Assembly (NCBI GenBank): GCA_023700885.1
Contig: JAMPYA010000068.1
Coordinates: 1 to 9,826, forward strand
DNA length: 9,826 nucleotides
Origin: Flavobacteriaceae bacterium
GTDB lineage: Bacteria > Bacteroidota > Bacteroidia > Flavobacteriales > Flavobacteriaceae
Direction of reading: 5' to 3'
Shown here: piece by piece, positions 1 to 6,521 of the stretch
How the letters are laid out: each line of letters begins with the position of its first letter
How positions within the stretch are numbered: position 1 is the first letter of the stretch
Notes under the pieces: model-generated
What the model was told of the DNA's origin: nothing
Databases searched by the model: none
What the model saw: the letters and a program-made list of their open reading frames with translations, nothing else
Made by a program: the position numbers and the translations under genes

Positions 1-280
1 CGTTAATGCGGATACGTTCTCTAAAATCTTTTAAGTGTGGCGATGTGTACAAACCAACTTTATAGCCAGCTTCCATGAGTACGGAAGCCAACATATGACT
101 GGTAGAACCTTTTCCGTTAGTTCCGCCAACGTGTATAGATTTAAAATGATGTTGTGGATTTCCTAAATGATTTGCTAAAGCGATGGTATTAGTTAAGTCT
201 TTTTTAAACGCTACTGCTCCGACACGCTGAAACATGGGTAATTGAGCAAACATCCAATCAAGTGTTTCTTGATAATTCAT
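1..280 (-). CDS. folC: Folylpolyglutamate synthase / dihydrofolate synthase (N-terminal part only)
   Basis: Cytoplasmic Mur-ligase-family enzyme that adds glutamate to folates, often also joining glutamate to dihydropteroate. Only the first 93 residues are present because the gene runs off the left edge. The translation starts MNYQETLDWMFAQLPMFQR, has the ATP-binding P-loop VGGTNGKGSTSHML at residues 51-64, then YTSPHL at 79-83 and RERIRIN at 87-93, all diagnostic of FolC. The ATG at 280 is chosen because it lies 6 nt after the tonB stop and gives the usual short N-terminal helix before the P-loop. There is no Shine-Dalgarno site, as is normal in Bacteroidota. It is probably the last visible gene of the exbB-exbD-tonB operon. 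The function has no obvious link to TonB. FolC versus other Mur ligases is settled by the P-loop context. Confidence 0.95.
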   Translation of the reverse strand, partial: MNYQETLDWMFAQLPMFQRVGAVAFKKDLTNTIALANHLGNPQHHFKSIHVGGTNGKGSTSHMLASVLMEAGYKVGLYTSPHLKDFRERIRIN

Positions 281-286
281 GAATAT

Positions 287-1099
287 TTATTGAGATATTG
301 AAAAACGGTAGCGAATATAACCAATTTGCTTTGATGTTGCATTACTATCTGGTTGCCATGTGGTTTTTAAAGCTGCATTTTTTGCTTCTGATTTAAGACA
401 TTCTGCAGAGTTAGTGGTGCCTTTTACGCCTGGTATTGCATTGGTAACATTACCATTTCTATCCACTTCTATATGTACCACCACTGTTCCTACTTCATCA
501 CAGATGTAATTGGGTTTTGGTTTATTTAAAGCTTTTCTATTTCCTAGTTGATAGTCTCCACCACCTCCAGTGCCTCCACTGCCGTAATATCCTTGAGCAT
601 TTGGATCACCATCTATTTGACCTTTATCGCCCGCTTTAAGATCATTTCCTTCACCACCTGTAGCTTTTCCATCAGATTTTTGACCTTTTAGCAAACTATT
701 TAAAGCATCTGAAGTAGATTTATCTGGTGTTGGGGCTGTTACGGTCTTTTGAACCACTGTTGGTTTAGTTTCTGTTACTGTTGTTGTTTTCTTGACAGGT
801 TTTGCTTTTATAACAACTGACTCTTCAATATCCTGAGTAACTACTTTGTCAATAACTTTTGTAGGAACTATTGATGAAGATGATTGCTGTGTTGGAACCA
901 GATCTGACATTATTGCTTCGGTTGGCTGATTATCACCTTGTCCAATATCAGAGGTTCCAAAATTTACTGAAATACCATATTCTTTAGGAGGATCCCAATA
1001 GGATAATCCAAATATAAGAGTACATAACACAAATAAAACTAAAATAACAGTTGTTATTATAGCTGATTTACGTTTATGTTTGTTGTCTAAAAAAATCAT
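287..1099 (-). CDS. tonB: TonB-like energy transducer with Gly-rich linker
   Basis: 270-residue inner-membrane-anchored periplasmic protein, expected to carry energy from ExbB/ExbD to outer-membrane TonB-dependent transporters. It has a basic cytoplasmic start (NKHKRK, 6-11), one membrane helix at about 12-34, then a long polar linker rich in Thr, Val, Lys and Pro (about 60-125). A Gly-rich stretch follows at 143-182, including GYYGSGGTGGGGDYQ. The C-terminal domain (about 190-270) contains GTVVVHIEVDRNGNVTNA, a pattern typical of TonB C-terminal domains, and ends in the strand IGYIRYRFSIS. Two cysteines (C200, C234) lie in the periplasmic domain and could form a disulfide. The linker lacks the long Pro-Glu/Pro-Lys repeats of E. 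coli TonB. The gene starts 3 nt after exbD ends and stops 6 nt before folC, so it is cotranscribed. The position after exbD supports the TonB role, although the C-terminal match is looser than in enterobacterial TonB. Confidence 0.85.
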   Translation of the reverse strand: MIFLDNKHKRKSAIITTVILVLFVLCTLIFGLSYWDPPKEYGISVNFGTSDIGQGDNQPTEAIMSDLVPTQQSSSSIVPTKVIDKVVTQDIEESVVIKAKPVKKTTTVTETKPTVVQKTVTAPTPDKSTSDALNSLLKGQKSDGKATGGEGNDLKAGDKGQIDGDPNAQGYYGSGGTGGGGDYQLGNRKALNKPKPNYICDEVGTVVVHIEVDRNGNVTNAIPGVKGTTNSAECLKSEAKNAALKTTWQPDSNATSKQIGYIRYRFSISQ

Positions 1100-1102
1100 T
1101 TT

Positions 1103-1495
1103 TTATTTTGGTCTAACTGCTAGTATAACTTTGTATTTATTTCTATTAGCGATATCCATTATGGTAACAGCGTATTCAATTGGCACTCCTTCTTCTGCTC
1201 TTAAAATAAGTGAAGGATTTTCTTCAGACTTTAACAGAGCTGCCAATTCTTGTTCAACAGCTTCTATAGATGTTGGTTTATTATCGATAAAATATTCTAA
1301 ATTTTTAGTAATGGTTATGGAAACTGCTTTTTTGCTTTCGGTTTTCCCTTCAGCTTTTGGCAATAAAATATCCAGTGCACTTGTAGTTACTAATGTTGAA
1401 GTAATCATAAAAAATATCAATAACAGAAATACAATATCTGTCATAGATGCCATACTAAATTCTGGCGTTACTTTATTTCTTCCTCTAATATTCAT
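1103..1495 (-). CDS. exbD: ExbD/TolR-type biopolymer transport protein
   Basis: 130-residue inner-membrane protein that partners ExbB in the proton-motive-force-driven motor energising TonB. The short cytoplasmic start MNIRGRNKVTPEFSMAS is followed by one transmembrane helix at about 19-39. It carries the family's essential membrane aspartate as D20 in the motif SMTDIVFLLLIFFMI (D25 in E. coli ExbD). The rest is the periplasmic ExbD/TolR domain, with SLILRAEEGVPIEYAVTIMD near residues 94-114. The length is normal for the family. The ATG at 1495 lies 7 nt after the exbB stop, and the stop codon ends 3 nt before tonB, so translation is probably coupled along the operon. TolR is the main alternative, but the adjoining TonB-like gene and absence of tolA/tolB favour ExbD. 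Confidence 0.93.
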   Translation of the reverse strand: MNIRGRNKVTPEFSMASMTDIVFLLLIFFMITSTLVTTSALDILLPKAEGKTESKKAVSITITKNLEYFIDNKPTSIEAVEQELAALLKSEENPSLILRAEEGVPIEYAVTIMDIANRNKYKVILAVRPK

Positions 1496-1502
1496 AATTT
1501 AT

Positions 1503-2204
1503 CTAAACGGGTTCATTTAATAAATCAAGAAACTCTAAAGATTTCGCTTCCATTTGATACACTACTTTATCTGTTTTAACAACTAAATGGTTATAAGCTA
1601 TATATGAAATAATACCAACAATTAAACCTGCAACTGTTGTGGTCATTGCGGTATATAAACCATCAGAAAGCATTTTTATGTCTATTTGACCCCCAGCATT
1701 AGCAATTTGATGAATTGCTAAAATCATTCCAATTACTGTTCCAAGAAAACCTAACATGGGCGCAGCACCGGCAATCGTAGCAATAACACTTACATTTTTT
1801 TCAAGGTTATATATTTCTAACTTACCTGCATTTTCTATGGCCGTATTGATATCTGCCAATGGTTTTCCAATACGTGAAATTCCTTTTTCAACCAATCGAG
1901 CACTAGGAGAATTAGTTTTTGCACAAACCATTTTGGCCGCATCTAATTTTCCATTCATTACCAAATCTTTAATTTGATTCATAAAATCCTTGTCAATTTC
2001 AGAGGCTGATTTAATGGCAAAATAACGTTCAAAGTAAATATAAAGTGATACTGCTAATAAAATAAAAAGCAATCCTATGATTACTTGACCACCAATGCCT
2101 CCACTTACAATTAACTCATAAATTGAAAGTTTTTTTTCTACGGATACGGCTTCTTGAACCAATTGTTGTACGGTTTCCGTTTCTTGTTGAATAAATAACA
2201 GCAT
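1503..2204 (-). CDS. exbB: ExbB/TolQ/MotA-family proton channel protein
   Basis: 233-residue polytopic inner-membrane protein forming the proton-conducting stator with ExbD. A periplasmic start of about 30 residues precedes TM1 (about 38-58), then a cytoplasmic loop with FERYFAIK at 58-65. TM2 (about 138-165) holds the family motif APMLGFLGTVIGM at 148-160. TM3 (about 182-206) contains the run TAMTTTVAGLIVGI at 185-198. T156 and T190 sit where E. coli ExbB has the channel-lining Thr148 and Thr181, but the position of E. coli Glu176 aligns by eye with T185. First gene of the operon; the ATG at 2204 gives a normal family length. A 26-bp dyad lies 30 bp upstream and the previous gene's terminator ends about 70 bp upstream, so the promoter must lie between them. 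ExbB rather than TolQ or MotA is inferred from the neighbours. Confidence 0.92.
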   Translation of the reverse strand: MLLFIQQETETVQQLVQEAVSVEKKLSIYELIVSGGIGGQVIIGLLFILLAVSLYIYFERYFAIKSASEIDKDFMNQIKDLVMNGKLDAAKMVCAKTNSPSARLVEKGISRIGKPLADINTAIENAGKLEIYNLEKNVSVIATIAGAAPMLGFLGTVIGMILAIHQIANAGGQIDIKMLSDGLYTAMTTTVAGLIVGIISYIAYNHLVVKTDKVVYQMEAKSLEFLDLLNEPV

Positions 2205-2233
2205 AAGAAATTTGTTTGATTAATTTAATAACG

Positions 2234-2259
2234 AAAATACAATATGTTAATTGTATTTT
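2234..2259. promoter_or_regulatory. 26-bp inverted repeat upstream of exbB
   Basis: Perfect 10-bp arms AAAATACAAT (2234-2243) and ATTGTATTTT (2250-2259) flank a 6-nt spacer. It sits between the nhaD terminator and the exbB start codon, where the operon promoter has to be. The symmetry and length suit a dimeric repressor or activator site. It could instead be a weak AT-only hairpin in the exbB leader, since each arm has only one G-C pair. No matching promoter boxes with good spacing were found, so the start of transcription is unknown. Confidence 0.4.
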
Positions 2260-2272
2260 ATCATATCTATAT

Positions 2273-2299
2273 AAAAAAACCGAGAAAAATCTCGGTTTT
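2273..2299 (-). terminator. Rho-independent terminator of the downstream nhaD gene
   Basis: Perfect 10-bp stem AAAACCGAGA / TCTCGGTTTT (2276-2285 and 2290-2299) with an AAAA loop on the plus strand. Read on the minus strand it begins 4 nt after the nhaD stop codon and ends in seven U (A-run 2273-2279). It separates nhaD from the exbB operon. The T-run 2296-2299 is shorter on the other side, so it acts mainly on leftward transcripts. Confidence 0.9.
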
Positions 2300-2303
2300 A
2301 ACA

Positions 2304-3626
2304 TTATGCTAACAACATTCTCATAATAATAAACATACCTGAACCTCCTAAAAATCCAAGAAGTGCTAACCATGAAATATTTTTTAAATACCAGAAGAAA
2401 TCTATTTTTTCCATTCCCATTGCTACAACTCCTGCAGCTGAACCAATAATTAACATGCTTCCTCCAGTTCCAGCTGAGAATGCAATAAAATGCCATAACG
2501 GATTATCAATAACTTCTGAAAACATCCCGATACTAGCAGCAACTAGAGGGACATTATCAATAACAGCAGAACCAAACCCTAAAGAAAGTACCACTATATC
2601 AATATTAGGTATTGCAATCTTTAACCATGCTGCAAAGTGAAATAAATTTCCTACTGACTCTAATGCTGCTACTGCCATTAATATACCAAGAAAAAACAAA
2701 ACACTTGGAAGTTCAATTCTAGATAAAGATTTATGAATTGGACTATGGTGTCCTTCTATTCCTTCATCATCTGGTATAGTCATTTTAAATTTTCTTAAAC
2801 TTAAGATTTCAGCTACTATTGCAATTATTGCAAGCGAAAACATCATGCCGATATAGGGTGGCAAATGCGTTATGGTTTTAAATATGGGTACAAAAACAAT
2901 ACCGCCTAAACCTAAATATAACATCACTGAACTGTATTTAGCGGTTTTTTCATTTTCTTGAACATCTGTTGAAATATTTCCTTTAAATATTGGTAAAAAT
3001 GTTGCTATTATAGCCGGAATTAATACAGATATGACTGATGGGATAAATAAATATTTCATCAAATTAATAGTAGTAACCTTATTGGCAATCCATAACATTG
3101 TGGTTGTTACGTCGCCAATTGGTGTCCAAGCGCCCCCTGCATTTGCGGCTATTACAATTAAGCTTGCATACCAAATTCTGAGTTCTCTATCTTTAATAAT
3201 TTTTCGTAAAATAGAAATTAATATGATAGTTGCTGTCAGATTATCAATAACTGCCGAAAGAAAAAAACCAAGTACTATCAAAACCCAAATAAGTTTCCTT
3301 TTACTTTTTGTTTTTACAAATCCTTTTATTGTTGCAAAACCATCAAAATAATCGATAATTTCTACAATGGTCATAGCACCAATCAGGAAAATCAAAATCT
3401 CTGTTGTTTTGCCAAAATGATGAAGTAATGTTTCATCAAGATGCGCAGGTACAAGTTGTTTTAAAACATCATCAAAATGATAAACATTAAGATGATTTAG
3501 TGAAATAACCGCCCACATTAAAGCCATCATTGTGATTGCGGGAATTAATTTGTCTATTTTTAAAGTATGCTCTAGGGTAATAGTCAAATAACCCAATACG
3601 AAAATAATAATTAATAAATACTCCAT
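2304..3626 (-). CDS. nhaD: NhaD-type Na+/H+ antiporter (copy 1)
   Basis: 440-residue polytopic inner-membrane protein of the ion transporter superfamily (NhaD family), expected to expel Na+ (or Li+) in exchange for protons. It shows two inverted-repeat signature segments: SAVIDNLTATI at 124-134 and GSAVIDNVPLVAA at 352-364, with the Asp-Asn pairs (D128/N129, D357/N358) in the unwound helices expected to form the ion site. Between and after them are GGAWTPIGDVTTTMLW (164-179) and GTGGSMLIIGSAAGVVAMG (386-404). A hydrophilic loop with acidic residues lies at 216-230 and another at 283-300. The ATG at 3626 matches the N-terminus of its paralogue at 3972-5330 exactly in position. It lies 345 bp from that gene, so it probably has its own promoter, which I could not identify. 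It ends in its own terminator before exbB. Na+ specificity is inferred from the family, not visible in sequence. Confidence 0.9.
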   Translation of the reverse strand: MEYLLIIIFVLGYLTITLEHTLKIDKLIPAITMMALMWAVISLNHLNVYHFDDVLKQLVPAHLDETLLHHFGKTTEILIFLIGAMTIVEIIDYFDGFATIKGFVKTKSKRKLIWVLIVLGFFLSAVIDNLTATIILISILRKIIKDRELRIWYASLIVIAANAGGAWTPIGDVTTTMLWIANKVTTINLMKYLFIPSVISVLIPAIIATFLPIFKGNISTDVQENEKTAKYSSVMLYLGLGGIVFVPIFKTITHLPPYIGMMFSLAIIAIVAEILSLRKFKMTIPDDEGIEGHHSPIHKSLSRIELPSVLFFLGILMAVAALESVGNLFHFAAWLKIAIPNIDIVVLSLGFGSAVIDNVPLVAASIGMFSEVIDNPLWHFIAFSAGTGGSMLIIGSAAGVVAMGMEKIDFFWYLKNISWLALLGFLGGSGMFIIMRMLLA

Positions 3627-3971
3627 TTTGATAATTCTATTAAAGTTTTGTTGAACTAATAAACTTATATTTTAAGATTTTAAATTATATAATTTGACAT
3701 CCATTAGATTATCAAACATGATAAAGCTATAAAGGTAAATGAGTTCTATTATTATTCATGTTCATACCCTGATAGAATTTAAATTAATTCAATATGGGAT
3801 ATTATTTTAAATATTTTAAGAACAATAGATCTTTATAACAAAATTGGTCACAAACTAATTTAAAGTTTCAAAAATTTCATTTAATTTATAACAAATGTAG
3901 TAAATCAATTGGTTCATTAATTTTTTATCAAAAAAAAACCGAGAAAATTTTCTCGGTTTAATAAACATATT
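3627..3971. other. 345-bp intergenic spacer between the two nhaD genes
   Basis: Very AT-rich and without a convincing gene. The right end (3931-3959) holds the terminator of nhaD copy 2. The remainder must include the promoter and leader of nhaD copy 1, but no TTG plus TAnnTTTG pair with proper spacing is visible on the minus strand; the best -7-like box (TACATTTG, minus strand, 3892-3899) lacks an upstream partner and would give a leader of about 260 nt. A long leader or a non-consensus, possibly salt-regulated promoter are both possible. No tRNA or clear small RNA was seen. Confidence 0.6.
3931..3959 (-). terminator. Rho-independent terminator of nhaD copy 2
   Basis: Uninterrupted palindrome with 12-bp arms AAACCGAGAAAA / TTTTCTCGGTTT (3936-3947 and 3948-3959), followed on the minus strand by a U-run from the A-run 3931-3938. 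It starts 12 nt after the nhaD stop codon. The core CCGAGA/TCTCGG is the same as in the terminator of the other nhaD copy at 2276-2299. With no unpaired loop, the central AATT would form the turn. Confidence 0.9.
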
Positions 3972-5330
3972 CTAATACAAAAATAATCGTAAAATCATAA
4001 ACGTTATTGAGCCAGCCATATATCCAAGAAAGGCTAATCCGGTAAACTTTTTTAAATACCAAAAGAAGTCAATTTTTTCCATTCCCATAGCAACAACGCC
4101 GGCAGCTGAACCTATAATTAACATGCTTCCTCCTGTTCCTGCTGCGAAAGCAACAAAATGCCAAATAGGATCATCTATTCCCTGTGGAAACATTCCTATA
4201 CTTGCAGCCACTAAAGGCACATTATCTATAACTGCAGAACCCATGCCTAATAAAATAATTACTAAATCTGAAACTTGAGAATTGGCAAGTTCTGTTCCTA
4301 ATTTTGGCATTGCTTCTTGTAACCAGTTTGCAAAACCGTATAAATGACCTAATGATTCTAAAGCAGCAACAGCCATTAAAATACCTAAGAAAAATAAAAT
4401 ACTTGGCATTTCTACCTTTGATAAGGCTTTATGAACAGGGCTATAATGTGAAGAATTATCTGATTCATCATTAAATGAAGTCATCGCAAATTTTCTATTG
4501 CTTAATATTTCAGCAAAAATTGCTACAACAGCCAATGATAACATCATTCCTACATAAGGAGGTAAATGAGTAATTGTCTTAAATATTGGTACAAAAATGA
4601 TGGCTCCTAAACCTAAATACAACATAAAAGCTCCATATTTGTTTGATTTTTCGTCACCTTCTTCCTTAATTTCTTCAATATTTCCTTTAAAAGCTGGCAT
4701 AAAAGAAGCGATAGCAGTAGGCACCACCGTTGCAATTATTGATGGTATAAATAAATGAATAATAAGTTGTTCTACACTCACTTTATTAGCAATCCATAAC
4801 ATAGTAGTTGTAACATCACCAATTGGAGACCAAGCTCCACCAGCGTTAGCTGCTATAATAATAATACCGGCATACCAAATTCTATCTTCTCTACTATTCA
4901 TTAATTTTCTTAATATGGAAATAAGGACAATAGTAGCTGTTAAATTATCAATAATTGAGGATAAAATAAATGCTAGAAATGAAAAAATCCATAATAATTT
5001 TAACTTACTTCTAGTTTTAACAAACCCTTTTATAGTAGCAAATCCATTAAAATAATCAATAATTTCGACTATAGTCATTGCGCCAATTAAGAAAATTAGA
5101 ATTTCAGAAGTTTTGCCTAAATGATGTAACAAAATTTCTTCTAAATGCGTTGGTACTAATACGCGTAATGTAGCGTCTACATTAAAAACTTCTAAATGGC
5201 CTAAAGCAACTATTGCCCACATAATTGCCATCATGGCTAATGCAGGGATAAGTTTATCAATTTTAAATGTGTGCTCTAATGTTATTGAAAGATACCCTAA
5301 AATAAAAATAATTATAATTAATGATTCCAT
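3972..5330 (-). CDS. nhaD: NhaD-type Na+/H+ antiporter (copy 2)
   Basis: 452-residue inner-membrane antiporter, a paralogue of the gene at 2304-3626. The first 217 residues align without gaps at about 70% identity (153 of 217 by hand count). Signature segments are SSIIDNLTATI (124-134), GGAWSPIGDVTTTMLW (164-179), GSAVIDNVPLVAA (364-376) and GTGGSMLIIGSAAGVVAMG (398-416), with D128/N129 and D369/N370 as the expected ion-site pairs. It is longer than copy 1, mostly through about 10 extra residues (GTELANSQVSD region, 345-355) just before the second signature helix. The ATG at 5330 matches the paralogue's N-terminus. It lies 49 bp after anmK, and a possible promoter occupies that gap, so it may be expressed with anmK, separately, or both. 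Duplicated NhaD genes may differ in ion affinity or in conditions of expression; this is inference. Confidence 0.9.
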   Translation of the reverse strand: MESLIIIIFILGYLSITLEHTFKIDKLIPALAMMAIMWAIVALGHLEVFNVDATLRVLVPTHLEEILLHHLGKTSEILIFLIGAMTIVEIIDYFNGFATIKGFVKTRSKLKLLWIFSFLAFILSSIIDNLTATIVLISILRKLMNSREDRIWYAGIIIIAANAGGAWSPIGDVTTTMLWIANKVSVEQLIIHLFIPSIIATVVPTAIASFMPAFKGNIEEIKEEGDEKSNKYGAFMLYLGLGAIIFVPIFKTITHLPPYVGMMLSLAVVAIFAEILSNRKFAMTSFNDESDNSSHYSPVHKALSKVEMPSILFFLGILMAVAALESLGHLYGFANWLQEAMPKLGTELANSQVSDLVIILLGMGSAVIDNVPLVAASIGMFPQGIDDPIWHFVAFAAGTGGSMLIIGSAAGVVAMGMEKIDFFWYLKKFTGLAFLGYMAGSITFMILRLFLY

Positions 5331-5349
5331 GCGTTAATTGTTAAAACTA

Positions 5350-5379
5350 TAAAATTATATTAATGCGCTAATATACAAA
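5350..5379 (-). promoter_or_regulatory. Possible Bacteroidota-type promoter of nhaD copy 2
   Basis: On the minus strand, TTTG (plus-strand 5376-5379) is followed after 18 nt by TAATTTTA (5350-5357). This fits the flavobacterial pattern TTTG then TAnnTTTG except for the last base of the -7 box. It would start transcription about 12-15 nt before the nhaD ATG. An imperfect dyad (GCGTTAAT at 5331-5338 against ATTAATGCGC at 5359-5368) flanks it and could bind a regulator. AT-rich DNA gives such matches by chance, so this is tentative. Confidence 0.35.
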
Positions 5380-6438
5380 CTACGGGTTAAATATGACGCC
5401 GCTAGAGTGATCTTTTGAAGCGCCTGTGACACTTTTTAAGCAATTAGTTTTCTCTTCCACTCGGAGCACTCCTAACAAAGCAAAAATTAATGCTTCTTTA
5501 TAATTTATTAATAAATCAGATGGAATAATAAGTTCGGTTTTGGAAATTTCTTTAATTCGATTGATTAAAAATAAATTATAGGTTCCTCCTCCTGTAACTA
5601 AAATATTTTTATGAGGCATTACTTTGTCGGCAATTTTTATAGCAATGTGTTCTACATAGGTACATAAAACATCTTCTTCTGATATTGAATAGTTGCTTAT
5701 TAAAGGTAAAATTGTTGACTTTAAAAACTCAATACCTAATGATTTTGGTGCAGAACTTGTATAAAAAGATAAATTATTTAACTCATGAAGTAATTCATCA
5801 TTTATTTTACCAGCAGAGGCTAATGTTCCATTTTCATCAAATTGCAATCCTAACTTTTCAGCAAAATAATTTAAAACAACATTGACCGGACAAATATCAA
5901 ATGCTTTTCTTACACCATTTTCTTGATAGGAAATATTTGCAAATCCTCCTAAATTAAGGCAATAATCATAATCAGAAAACAGTATTAAATCTCCAATTGG
6001 TACTAATGGAGCGCCTTGTCCGCTCAAAGCAACATCTTGGGAGCGAAAATCACAGATTACTTTTAAATTTGTAGTAGCTGCAATACTGCTACCATGTCCA
6101 ATTTGTAGGGTATATTTTTTTGCAGGATTATGAAAAATGGTATGTCCATGAGAAGCAACAAAATCTATATTACTAATTGAAAACTCATCAATAAATTGAT
6201 TTATTAATTGACCTAAATAACGTCCATATTCAAAATTCAAAAAACTAATTTCCTCGGCAGAAACTTTAAATGCTATTTTTAGTTTCTCGCGCCACTCCTC
6301 TGAATATTGATAAGTTTTGGCATATTCAATCTTAAATTTAAAATTGTTATCTGATAAAAAAGTAACATAAACTAAATCGACACCATCTAGTGAAGTGCCG
6401 CTCATTAAACCAATAACATGATATATTTTATCTTCCAT
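5380..6438 (-). CDS. anmK: Anhydro-N-acetylmuramic acid kinase
   Basis: 352-residue cytoplasmic sugar kinase that hydrolyses the 1,6-anhydro ring of anhydro-MurNAc and phosphorylates it to MurNAc-6-phosphate, a step in peptidoglycan recycling. Numbering from the ATG at 6438, it has the N-terminal phosphate loop GLMSGTSLDG (10-19), ASHGHTIFH (95-103), DFRSQDVALSGQGAPLVP (130-147), NLGGFANIS (162-170) and LVTGGGTYN (280-288), the order typical of AnmK. The usual DTGPGN motif is replaced by DICPVN (181-186). I place the start at ATG 6438 because it gives MEDKIYHVIGLMSGTSLDG with the normal short lead-in; an in-frame TTG at 6456 would add six residues (MYFYKI) and is less likely. Length is close to the E. 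coli enzyme (369). It is divergent from the acyl-CoA dehydrogenase gene and may be cotranscribed with nhaD, 49 bp downstream. No other recycling gene is nearby. Confidence 0.93.
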   Translation of the reverse strand: MEDKIYHVIGLMSGTSLDGVDLVYVTFLSDNNFKFKIEYAKTYQYSEEWREKLKIAFKVSAEEISFLNFEYGRYLGQLINQFIDEFSISNIDFVASHGHTIFHNPAKKYTLQIGHGSSIAATTNLKVICDFRSQDVALSGQGAPLVPIGDLILFSDYDYCLNLGGFANISYQENGVRKAFDICPVNVVLNYFAEKLGLQFDENGTLASAGKINDELLHELNNLSFYTSSAPKSLGIEFLKSTILPLISNYSISEEDVLCTYVEHIAIKIADKVMPHKNILVTGGGTYNLFLINRIKEISKTELIIPSDLLINYKEALIFALLGVLRVEEKTNCLKSVTGASKDHSSGVIFNP

Positions 6439-6476
6439 AATTTTGTAAAAATACAAATCACTTTTAATTAAATTAG

Positions 6477-6484
6477 TATCTTTG
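6477..6484 (+). promoter_or_regulatory. Possible -7 promoter box of the acyl-CoA dehydrogenase gene
   Basis: TATCTTTG matches the Bacteroidota -7 consensus TAnnTTTG exactly and lies 37 bp before the ATG, implying a leader of about 25-30 nt. No TTG at the right distance (17-20 nt upstream) was found, so only half of the promoter is supported. It sits in the 83-bp divergent region shared with anmK. Confidence 0.35.
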
Positions 6485-6521
6485 AGAGCTTTAAAAATAA
6501 TTAATTATACAACAATATATT

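Noticed and set aside
1080..1520. Plus-strand open reading frame of 146 codons with hydrophobic segments
   Set aside because: It is the antisense shadow of exbD, whose family, motif and operon spacing are clear; the hydrophobic look comes from the complement of coding sequence.
2116..2496. Minus-strand open frame of 126 codons bridging the 3' end of nhaD, the terminator and the exbB start
   Set aside because: It overlaps two well-supported genes in another frame, crosses a terminator, and its translation has no recognisable domain.
3744..3777. Inverted repeat TTCTAT / ATAGAA in the nhaD spacer
   Set aside because: Only 6-bp arms separated by 22 nt in AT-rich DNA, which is no better than chance.
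3739..3810. Small 23-codon plus-strand frame in the nhaD spacer
   Set aside because: Too short, no ribosome binding or promoter signal, and such frames are expected by chance in AT-rich DNA.
5685..5885. Plus-strand open frame of 66 codons inside anmK
   Set aside because: Antisense shadow of anmK with low-complexity content and no promoter or family resemblance.
6439..6456. TTG start giving a six-residue longer AnmK
   Set aside because: The ATG at 6438 begins right before the conserved kinase start and gives the usual family N-terminus; the extra residues match nothing known.
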